Origin: Xanthostigma xanthostigma | Lineage: Eukaryota > Arthropoda > Insecta > Raphidioptera > Raphidiidae | Direction: 5' to 3' | NCBI GenBank assembly: GCA_963575645.1 | Contig: OY754466.1 | Coordinates: 33,078,001-33,142,000, forward strand | DNA length: 64,000 nucleotides | Notes under the pieces: generated by a model | Databases searched by the model: none | Told to the model about the DNA's origin: nothing | The model's input: the letters and a program-made list of their open reading frames with translations, nothing else | Shown: piece by piece, positions 54,254-64,000 of the stretch | Layout of the letters: the number at the start of each line of letters is the position of its first letter | Position numbering within the stretch: the first letter of the stretch is position 1 | Program-made: the position numbers and the translations under genes

Positions 54254-54411
54254 GAGGCTATTTAAATCCGTCTAAGACGTTCCCCAACGTATCGCTCAAA
54301 GCAAGTACCCAAAATTGCAAAACACTGCGAGGTTATTTAAATCCGTACTACGACGTTTTTCCCCCAGCGTACCGCACAAAACCAAGAAGGTACCAAAATA
54401 CAAAATACCGT
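54254..54411. repeat. Imperfect ~76-bp tandem repeat in the 5' LTR
   Basis: Counterpart of 48983-49140. GAGGCTATTTAAATCCGT and GAGGTTATTTAAATCCGT begin the two units. If the AT-rich part is a promoter element, this is the copy that would act in transcription of the element. Confidence 0.65.
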
Positions 54412-54854
54412 ACTCAAAAGATCCGCAATTACATTGACCGAATCATAACGTCAGAATAATTTACATAATAATTCAACAAAAGACTTGGTTACTGTAACAA
54501 ACCTTCTTCCAGCGTACCTAAATCAGTTACATGAAAAATTGGTCATATCTGAACACTTCAAAAAAAAAATTACATACTTAAATAGAAAGAAATTAACGTG
54601 TATAGTTCATAATTAACTAGACAACAAAATAGCGTGGTACCAGGCTATGTACAACATTTCTTAATACTTGAACCAGAGGTTCCAAAACATTATATACATA
54701 CATACGTCAATGGCAGGCGTAACGATGCCGAGCAACATAATAAATTTAAAGTTGGGTTCAAGCAGACAACAGCTTGACTAGCAAATTACAGGCTGTTCAA
54801 AAAAAAGATTAATAGTAAAAAAAAAAATTAATATTCATAACTAAATGAACTTTC

Positions 54855-54902
54855 TACACTTCGTTTGGCAAACAAAATAAAGAACTTCAAACACGAAGTG
54901 TA
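54855..54902. repeat. 10-bp inverted repeat in the 5' LTR
   Basis: Counterpart of 49584-49631, with the same exact arms TACACTTCGT and ACGAAGTGTA. Confidence 0.6.
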
Positions 54903-54915
54903 ATGCTATTTGGCA

Positions 54916-54997
54916 ACCGCCTTTTACGGTCCGTCAAGAGCAACGGTGGGGGTATTCTCTAAGGTAAATGGTTGTAGCCCCAACCCCACAGGGCGAC
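54916..54997 (-). other. Double-hairpin motif, LTR copy (5' LTR)
   Basis: Identical to the motif at 49645-49726, since the LTRs are copies. It lies in the LTR, so it may sit in the transcribed part of both ends, depending on where the R region lies. Confidence 0.6.
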
Positions 54998-55131
54998 AGT
55001 GAAGTGAAGTTACAAAGTTTGTAGCATAACAAAAGAACTAAATTTCAAAACGACTCTAATGAAATGTTGCTCAGTCAAATATAAATCACACCGGCCATCG
55101 GCATTCAGTTTTCTAAGCACAAACGGAGCAT

Positions 55132-55191
55132 CGGAGGTACAAATACTTAATCGGAGGTACAATACTTAATCGGAGGCATAAATAACTTAAT
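55132..55191. repeat. Three ~20-bp tandem units in the 5' LTR
   Basis: Counterpart of 49861-49920, with no difference between the two LTRs in this stretch. Confidence 0.8.
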
Positions 55192-56422
55192 TAATCTTAT
55201 CGTCGACCATTCAGGCAATTGGGCAACGTACCCTATGAATTTTTATTGAGAAAAAAAAATTATTGTGGGAAGCACAAATCTAACATTTTTTTTTTTATGA
55301 ATATAATTTAGCACAGATAACTCAAATTCTTACTCGATAGGTCGTCAATACATGAAACGGTGAAGCCAAAATTTACATCTACTTAATACAGTCCTGTACA
55401 AATTCTACGTATGACTTATTTTTTTTTGTTGCAAAAATTCATGAATAAGCTATTCAATTAAGTAACAGTGGCATCGTTTTTTACTATATTGAGCTAATAT
55501 TTAATTAATGATACTCATCGATGCGTTCAAAGAAACATTACGTCTGTCGGATGGACTATCGGAACACAAACAAGGCTCCGATGAACGAAGATCTATTCGA
55601 CAATGAATTAGGGCTTCGATTGATACCCGTAGGAAAGTCAAACGCACGAGAACGAAATTTCAATATGTAGTCTTCAGTGACAATGAAACTTGCACACACA
55701 CAAAAGCAAAAATGGAACAACTCACTACTTGTTGATTTCTACTACTTTTACCAAGCTGAGTAGATCTTTCAGATGAACGTCAGACTGGAAATTCAGTTGA
55801 TGTGATGAACCCCAGAGCCGGTAGATCCATAAGACAGCAAATAAGAACCAGGTCCTATTTCGTCACCATACAGGTTACATTTCCAAATGATTTTCATTCG
55901 ACAAACTACATCATCGCTATTTCATACCATAATGCGTGGTGTTCCTTCGACTAGGAACCTACAATATTTCCGTATAATCATCAGAAAAAAACAGATTGAC
56001 AAAAGTCACACGTGGTCAGAAAATTTTTATGCAAGGCAAAAGATCTTACCAGTAGGAAAATCGAAAAATCCAGTCGGAAAAACATTCATTATCTTGCAGA
56101 CAATAATAAACAATCACTTCAGGCTATAAAATTCAAATTTTCGGGCAGATGTTCCAGGATGTACTTTCAGTCATGTATCATCACCGAAAGCCATTTTAGA
56201 AATCCGACGCAATAAGATCCAAGTCGAACAGAACATTGACAGCGTCATTCTATAGCGGAATACCTTACTGGTAACCTCATCTATTGGCAAAATATCCAAC
56301 CTACTTCCCAAAAGAAGAGTATCTACACGAATGCAGCGAAATTACTATACTGAATGATAGGTTGCCTACCCTCAAGGAAACAATGTTACAATACGACAAA
56401 ATTTCAAAATTTAACCGTAACA

Positions 56423-56426
56423 GTGC
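56423..56426. repeat. Target-site duplication, right copy (GTGC)
   Basis: Pairs with 47828-47831. The satellite continues directly as GTGCAAATGAGTCTTTATAG, in phase with the monomer cut at the left side. Confidence 0.92.
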
Positions 56427-59400
56427 AAATGAGTCTTTATAGGCAAAATTGCTTTATTTCATGAGGGTAAGTCTATTTACACTATAACATTCAGGCTTGG
56501 ATCATTCTCTCATAAGAAAATGCAAACTGCATATTAACCATTATTTTAACTCATACAAGCAGTTTTTACAAGCTTTATGACAATTAGGTGCAAATGAGTC
56601 CTTATAGGCAAAATTGCTTTTTTTATGAGGGTTAGTCTATTTACACTATAACATTTAGGTTTGGATCATTCTTTCATAAGAAAATGCAAACTGCATATTT
56701 ACTATCATTTTAACGCATACAAGCAGTTTTTACATGCTTTATGACAATTAGGTGCAAATGAGTCCTTATAGGCAAAATTGCTTTATTTAATGAAGGTTAG
56801 TCTATTTACACTATAACATTCAGGCTTGGATCATTCTCTCATAAGAAAATGCAAACTGCATATTAACCATTATTTTAACTCATACAAGCAGTTTTTACAA
56901 GCTTTATGACAATTAGGTGCAAATGAGTCCTTATAGGCGAAATTGCTTTATTTCACAAAGGTAAGTTTACTTACACTATAACATTCAGGTTTGGATCATT
57001 CTCTCACAAGAAAATGCAAACTGCATATTAACTATTATTTTAACGCATACAAGCAGTTTTTACATGCTTTATGACAATTAGGAGCAAATGGGTCCTTATA
57101 GGCAAAATTGCTTTATTTCATGAAGGTTAGTCTATTTACACTATAACATTCAGGTTTGGATCATTCTCTCATAAGAAAATGCAAACTGCATATTAACCAT
57201 TATTTTAACGCATACAAGCAGTTTTTACATGCTTTATGACAATTAGGGGCAAATGGGTCCTTATAGGCAAAATTGCTTTATTTCATGAAGGTTAGTCTAT
57301 TTACACTATAACATTCAGGTTTGGATCATTCTCTCATAAGAAAATGCAAACTGCATATTAACCAATATTTTAACGCAGACAAGCAGTTTTTACATGCTTC
57401 ACGAAAATTGCGTGCAAATGAGTCTTTATAGGCAAAATTGCTTTATTTTACAAAGGTATGTCTATTTACACTATAACATTTAGGTTTGGATCTGTCTCTC
57501 ATAAGAAAATGCAAACTGCATATTAACCATTATTTTACCGCAGACAAGCAGTTTTTACATGCTTTACGACAATTAGGTGCAAATGAGTCCTTATAGGCGA
57601 AATTGCTTTATTTCACAAAGGTAAGTTTACTTACACTATAACATTCAGGTTTGGATCATTCTCTCACAAGAAAATGCAAACTGCATATTAACTATTATTT
57701 TAACGCATACAAGCAGTTTTTACATGCTTTATGACAATTAGGAGCAAATGGGTCCTTATAGGCAAAATTGCTTTATTTCATGAAGGTTAGTCTATTTACA
57801 TTATAACATTCAGGTTTGGATCATTCTCTCATAAGAAAATGCAAACTGCATATTAACCATCATTTTAACCCTTACAAGCAGTTTTTACATGCTTTATGAC
57901 AATTAGGTGCAAATAAGTCCTTATAGGCAAGATTGCTTTATTTCATGAGGGTAAGTCTATTTACACTATAACATTCAGGTTTGGATCATTCTCTCATAAG
58001 AAAATGCAGTCTGCATATTAACCATTATTTTAACGCATACAAGCAGTTTTTACATGCTTTATGACAATTAGGGGATAATGAGTAATTATAGGCAAAATTG
58101 CTTTATTTCATGAGGGTAAGTCTATTTACACTATAACATTCAGGTTTGGATCATTCTCTCATAAGAAAATGCAAACTGCATATTAACCATTATTTTAACG
58201 CATACAAGCAGTTTTTACATGCTTTATGACAATTAGTGGCAAATAAGTCCTTATAGGCAAAATTGCTTTATTTCATGAAGGTAAGTCTATTTACACTATA
58301 ACATTCAGGTTTGGATCATTCTCTCATAAGAAATTGCAAACTGCATATTAACCATTATTTTAACGCAGACAAGCAGTTTTTACATGCTTTACGACAATTA
58401 GGTGCAAATGAGTCCTTATAGGCAAAATTGCTTTATTTCATGAGGGTTAGTTTATTTACACTATAACATTTAGGTTTGGATCATTCTCTCATAAAAAAAT
58501 GCAAACTGCATATTTGCTATCATTTTAACGCTTACAAGCAGTTTTTACATGCTTTATGACAATTAGGTGCAAATAAGTCCTTATAGGCAAAATTGCTTTA
58601 TTTCATGAGGGTAAGTCTATTTACACTATAACATTCAGGTTTGGATCATTCTCTCATAAGAAAATGCAAACTGCATATTAACCATTATTTTAACGCAGAC
58701 AAGCAGTTTTTACATGCTTCTAGACAATTGCGTGCAAATGAGTCCTTATAGGCAAAATTGCGTTATTTTACAAAGGTAAGTCTATTTACACTATAACATT
58801 CAGGTTTGGATCGTTCTCTCATAAGAAAATGCAAACTGCATATTAACTATTATTTTAACGCATAAAAGCAGTTTTTACATGCTTTATGACAATTAGGGGC
58901 AAATGAGTCCTTATAGGCAAAATTGCTTTATTTCATGAAGGTTAGTCTATTTACACTATAACATTCAGGTTTGGATCTTATTCTCATAAGAAAATGCAAA
59001 CTGCATATTAACCATTATTTTAACGCAGACAAGCAGTTTTTACATGCTTCACGACAATTGCGTGCAAATGAGTCTTTATAGGCAAAATTGCTTTATTTTA
59101 CAAAGGTATGTCTATTTACACTATAACATTTAGGTTTGGATCTGTCTCTCATAAGAAAATGCAAACTGCATATTAACCATTATTTTACCGCAGACAAGCA
59201 GTTTTTACATGCTTTACGACAATTAGGTGCAAATGAGTCCTTATAGACAAAATTGCTTTATTTCATGAGGGTAAGTCTATTTACACTATAACATTCAGAG
59301 TTGGATCTTTCTCTAATAAGAAAATGCAAACTGCATATTAACCATTATTTAAACGCAGACAAGCAGTTTTTACATGCTTTACGACAATTAGGTGCAAATG

Positions 59401-62400
59401 AGTCTTTATAGGCAAAATTGCTTTATTTCATGAGGGTAAATCTATTTACACTATAACATTCAGGTTTGGATCATTCTCTCATAAGAAAACGCAAACTGCA
59501 TATTAACCATTATTTTAACGCATACAAGCAGTTTTTACAAGCTTTATGACAATTGGGTGCAAATGAGTCCTTATAGGCAAAATTGCTTTATTTTATGAGG
59601 GTTAGTCTATTTACACTATAACATTTAGGTTTGGATCATTCTTTCATAAGAAAATGCAAACTGCATATTTACTATCATTTTAACGCATACAAGCAGTTTT
59701 TACATGCTTTATGACAATTAGGTGCAAATGAGTCCTTATAGGCAAAATTGCTTTATTTCATGAAGGTTCGTCTATTTACACTATAACATTCAGGTTTGGA
59801 TTATTCTCTCATAAGACAATGCAAACTGCATATTAACCATTATTTTAACGCAGACAAGCAGTTTTTACATGCTTTACGACAATTAGGTGCAAATGAGTCC
59901 TTATAGGCGAAATTGCTTTATTTCACAAAGGTAAGTTTACTTACACTATAACATTCAGGTTTGGATCATTCTCTCACAAGAAAATGCAAACTGCATATTA
60001 ACTATTATTTTAACGCATACAAGCAGTTTTTACATGCTTTATGACAATTAGGAGCAAATGGGTCCTTATAGGCAAAATTGCTTTATTTCATGAAGGTTAG
60101 TCTATTTACACTATAACATTCAGGTTTGGATCATTCTCTCATAAGAAAATGCAAACTGCATATTAACCATTATTTTAACGCATACAAGCAGTTTTTACAT
60201 GCTTTATGACAATTAGGGGCAAATGGGTCCTTATAGGCAAAATTGCTTTATTTCATGAAGGTTAGTCTATTTACACTATAACATTTAGGTTTGGATCATA
60301 TTCTCATAAGAAAATGCAAACTGCATATTAACCATTATTTTAACGCAGACAAGCAGTTTTTACATGCTTCACGACAATTGCGTGCAAATGAGTCTTTATA
60401 GGCAAAATTGCTTTATTTTACAAAGGTATGTCTATTTACACTATAACATTTAGGTTTGGATCTGTCTCTCATAAGAAAATGCAAACTGCATATTAACCAT
60501 TATTTTACCGCAGACAAGCAGTTTTTACATGCTTTACGACAATTAGGTGCAAATGAGTCCTTATAGACAAAATTGCTTTATTTCATGAGGGTAAGTCTAT
60601 TTACACTATAACATTCAGGTTTGGATCATTCTCTCATAAGAAAATGCAAACTGCATATTAACCATTATTTTAACGCATACAAGCAGTTTTTACATGCTTT
60701 ATGACAATTGGGGGCAAATAAGTCCTTATAGGCAAAATTGCTTTATTTCATGAAGGTAAGTCTATTTACACTATAACATTCAGGTTTGGATCATTCTCTC
60801 ATAAGAAAATGCAAACTGCATATTAACCATTATTTTAACGCATACAAGCAGTTTTTACATGCTTTATGACAATTAGGTGCAAATGAGTCCTTATAGGCAA
60901 AATTGCTTTATTTCATGAGGGTTAGTCTATTTACACTATAACATTTAGGTTTGGATCATTATCTCATAAGAAAATGCAAACTGCATATTTACTATCATTT
61001 TAAAGCATTTAAGCAGTTTTTACATGCTTTATGACAATTAGGTGCAAATGAGTCCTTATAGGCAAATGTGCTTTATTTCATGAGGGTAAGTCTATTTACA
61101 CTATAACATTCAGGTTTGGATCATTCTCTCATAAGAAAATGCAAACTGCATATTAACCATTTTTTTAACGCTGACAAGCAGTTTTTACATGCTTTATGAC
61201 AATTAGACGCAAATGAGTCTTTATAGGCAAAATTGCTTTATTTCATGAAGGTCAGTCTATTTAGACTATAAGATTCAGGTTTGGATCATTCTCTCATAAG
61301 AAAATGTAAACTGCATATTAACCATTATTTTAACGCAGACAAGCAGTTTTTACATGCTTCACGACAATTGCGTGCAAATGAGTCCTTATAGGCAAAATTG
61401 CGTTATTTTACAAAGGTAAGTCTATTTTCACTATAACATTCAGGTTTGGATCGTTCTCTCATAAGAAAATGCAAACTGCATATTAACTATTATTTTAACG
61501 CATAAAAGCAGTTTTTACATGCTTTATGACAATTAGGGGCAAATGAGTCCTTATAGGCAAAATTGCTTTATTTCATTAAGGTAAGTATATTTAGACTATA
61601 ACATTCAGGTTTGGATCATTCTCTCATAAGAAAATGCAAACTGCATATTAACCATTATTTTAACGCTGACAAGCAGTTTTTACATGCTTTACGACAATTA
61701 GGTGCAAATGAGTCCTTATAGGCAAAATTGCTTTATTTTATGAGGGTTAGTCTATTTACACTATAACATTCAGGTTTAGATCATTCTCTCATAAGAAAAT
61801 GCAAACTGCATATTAACTATTAGTTTAACGCATACAAGCAGTTTTTACAAGCATTATGACAATTAGGTGCAAATGAGTCCTTATAGGCAAAATTGCTTTA
61901 TTTCATGAGGGTTAGTCTATTTACACTATAACATTTAGGTTTGGATCATTATCTCATAAGAAAATGCAAACTGCATATTTACTATCATTTTAAAGCATTT
62001 AAGCAGTTTTTACATGCTTTTTGACAATTAGGTGCAAATGAGTCCTTATAGGCAAAATTGCTTTATTTCATGAGGGTAAGTATATTTACACTATAACATT
62101 CAGGTTTGGATTTTTCTCTCATAAGAAAATGCAAACTGCATATTAACCATTATTTTAACGCATACAAGCAGTTTTTACATGCTTTATGACAATTAGGGGC
62201 AAATGAGCCCTTATAGGCTAACTGCTTTATTTCATGAAGGTTAGTCTATTTACACTATAACATTCAGGTTTGGATCATTCTCTCATAAGAAAATGCAAAC
62301 TGCATATTAACCATTATTTTAACGCAGACAAGCAGTTTTTACATGCTTCACGACAATTGCGTGCAAATGAGTCCTTATAGGCAAAATTTCTTTATTTTAC

Positions 62401-64000
62401 AAAGGTAAGACTATTTACACTATAACAATCAGGTTTGGATCATTCTCTCATAAGAAAATGCAAACTGCATATTAACCATTATTTTAACGCATACAAGCAG
62501 TTTTTACATGCCTTATGACAATTAGGGGCAAATGAGTCCTTATAGGCAAAATTGCTTTATTTTACAAAGGTATGTCTATTTACACTATAACATTCAGGTT
62601 TTGATCATTCTCTCATAAGAAAATGCAAACTGCATATTAACCATTATTTTAACGCATACAAGCAGTTTTTACATGCTTTATGACAATTAGGGGCAAATGA
62701 GTCCTTATAGGCAAAATTGCTTTATTTCATGTAGGGTAAGTCTATTTACACTATAACATTCAGAGTTGGATCTTTCTCTCATAAGAAAATGCAAACTGCA
62801 TATTAACCATTATTTAAACGCAGACAAGCAGTTTTTACATGCTTTTTACAATTAGGTGCAAATGAGTCTTTATAGGCAAAATTGCTTTATTTCATGAGGG
62901 TAAGTTTATTTACACTATAACATTCAGGTTTGGATCATTCTCTCATAAGAAAACGCAAACTGCATATTAACCATTATTTTAACGCATACAAGCAGTTTTT
63001 ACAAGCTTTATGACAATTGGGTGCAAATGAGTCCTTATAGGCAAAATTGCTTTATTTTATGAGGGTTAGTCTATTTACACTATAACATTTAGGTTTGGAT
63101 CATTCTTTCATAAGAAAATGCAAACTGCATATTTACTATCATTTTAACGCATACAAGCAGTTTTTACATGCTTTATGACAATTAGGTGCAAATGAGTCCT
63201 TATAGGCAAAATTGCTTTATTTCATGAAGGTTCGTCTATTTACACTATAACATTCAGGTTTGGATTATTCTCTCATAAGAAAATGCAAACTGCATATTAA
63301 CCATTATTTTAACGCAGTTAAGCAGTTTTTACATGCTTTACGACAATTAGGTGCAAATGAGTCCTTATAGGCGAAATTGCTTTATTTCACAAAGGTAAGT
63401 TTACTTACACTATAACATTCAGGTTTGGATCATTCTCTCACAAGAAAATGCAAACTGCATATTAACTATTATTTTAACGCATACAAGCAGTTTTTACATG
63501 CTTTATGACAATTAGGAGCAAATGGGTCCTTATAGGCAAAATTGCTTTATTTCATGAAGGTTAGTCTATTTACACTATAACATTCAGGTTTGGATCATTC
63601 TCTCATAAGAAAATGCAAACTGCATATTAACCATTATTTTAACGCATACAAGCAGTTTTTACATGCTTTATGACAATTAGGGGCAAATGGGTCCTTATAG
63701 GCAAAATTGCTTTATTTCATGAAGGTTAGTCTATTTACACTATAACATTCAGGTTTGGATCATATTCTCATAAGAAAATGCAAACTGCATATTAACCATT
63801 ATTTTAACGCAGACAAGCAGTTTTTACATGCTTCACGACAATTGCGTGCAAATGAGTCTTTATAGGCAAAATTGCTTTATTTTACAAAGGTATGTCTATT
63901 TACACTATAACATTTAGGTTTGGATCTGTCTCTCATAAGAAAATGCAAACTGCATATTAACCATTATTTTACCGCAGACAAGCAGTTTTTACATGCTTTA
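56423..64000 (+). repeat. 165-bp satellite array, right segment
   Basis: About 46 monomers of the same satellite, in the same orientation and phase as the array left of the LTR element. It runs to the window edge. Segments repeat earlier parts: 57.8-58.6 kb resembles 26.0, 30.3, 40.2 and 43.2 kb (GTCTGCATAT with TGAGTAATTATAGG), and 61.1-62.8 kb resembles 13.1-14.8, 20.2-21.9 and 34.4-36.1 kb (AATTAGACGC, GATTCAGG, GCATTATGAC). 59.3-60.3 kb recurs at 62.8-63.8 kb at about 21 monomers. There are no genes. Confidence 0.97.

Larger units (their letters stand above)
47832..56422 (-). mobile_element. Complete non-autonomous LTR retrotransposon with 3.3-kb LTRs (LARD-like)
   Basis: An 8,591-bp element inserted in one satellite monomer: 3,320-bp LTR, 1,950-bp internal region, 3,321-bp LTR. 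The LTR edges are TG...CA. A 4-bp duplication (GTGC) flanks the element. An 18-nt match to the 3' end of tRNA-Lys(CUU) lies six bases inside the right LTR, and a C-rich tract (purine-rich on the minus strand) abuts the left LTR. Together these fix the orientation as minus: the right LTR is 5' and the left LTR is 3'. The LTRs differ by one substitution (50491/55762) and one A in a poly(A) run, so insertion was recent. The internal region has no gag, protease, reverse transcriptase, RNase H or integrase, so mobilisation must have come from a partner element. The 4-bp duplication and tRNA-Lys primer fit Ty3/Gypsy best; this is inferred, since no coding region is left to classify. Confidence 0.93.
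53102..56422 (-). repeat. 5' LTR (right copy), 3,321 bp
   Basis: Near-identical to 47832-51151 at an offset of 5,270-5,271 bp. The differences are one extra A in the run at 53636-53651 and A55762 in place of C50491. As the 5' LTR it would carry the active promoter for the minus-strand transcript, but I cannot locate the start site. It ends CCGTAACA followed by the GTGC duplication. Confidence 0.93.

Noticed and set aside
47832-56422. Simple tandem duplication of a 5.27-kb unit in place of an LTR element
   Set aside because: The second copy ends exactly at CA followed by a GTGC duplication. The primer site and polypurine tract sit at the expected inner LTR edges, which a plain duplication would not produce.
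1-64000. A CENP-B box in the monomer
   Set aside because: No TTCG...A..CGGG-like arrangement is present in the monomer variants that I read.

Overview
The window is eukaryotic, most likely from an arthropod and probably an insect. The basis is a long AT-rich tandem satellite, an APE-type LINE fragment of metazoan type, and an LTR retrotransposon whose primer-binding site matches the 3' end of animal tRNA-Lys(CUU). I see no host gene, rRNA, tRNA or CRISPR array. The setting looks centromeric or pericentromeric, but that is inferred from composition alone.

Layout: (1) 1-550, satellite. (2) 551-2138, a 1,588-bp fragment of a non-LTR retrotransposon on the minus strand, carrying the end of an APE endonuclease and most of a reverse transcriptase; it replaces 20 bp of one monomer. 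(3) 2139-47831, about 45.7 kb of the same satellite in one orientation. (4) 47832-56422, a complete 8,591-bp LTR element on the minus strand with 3.32-kb LTRs, a 1.95-kb internal region without gag or pol, a tRNA-Lys primer site, a polypurine tract and a 4-bp target duplication. (5) 56423-64000, satellite again.

The satellite monomer is 165 bp. It occupies about 53.8 kb (about 84% of the window, roughly 326 monomers), always head to tail in the same orientation. Blocks of monomers have been duplicated at offsets that are whole multiples of 165 bp: 7, 11, 13, 14, 26, 78 and 86 monomers. The largest is a 10.56-kb block present twice at an offset of 14,190 bp with only about a dozen differences that I noticed.

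The most notable object is the LTR element. Its LTRs are unusually long, they differ at only two sites that I could find, and it lacks its own coding capacity. It therefore looks like a young non-autonomous, LARD-like element that was mobilised by proteins supplied in trans. It also carries several copies of a double-hairpin motif whose first stem varies in a compensatory way around a constant loop.
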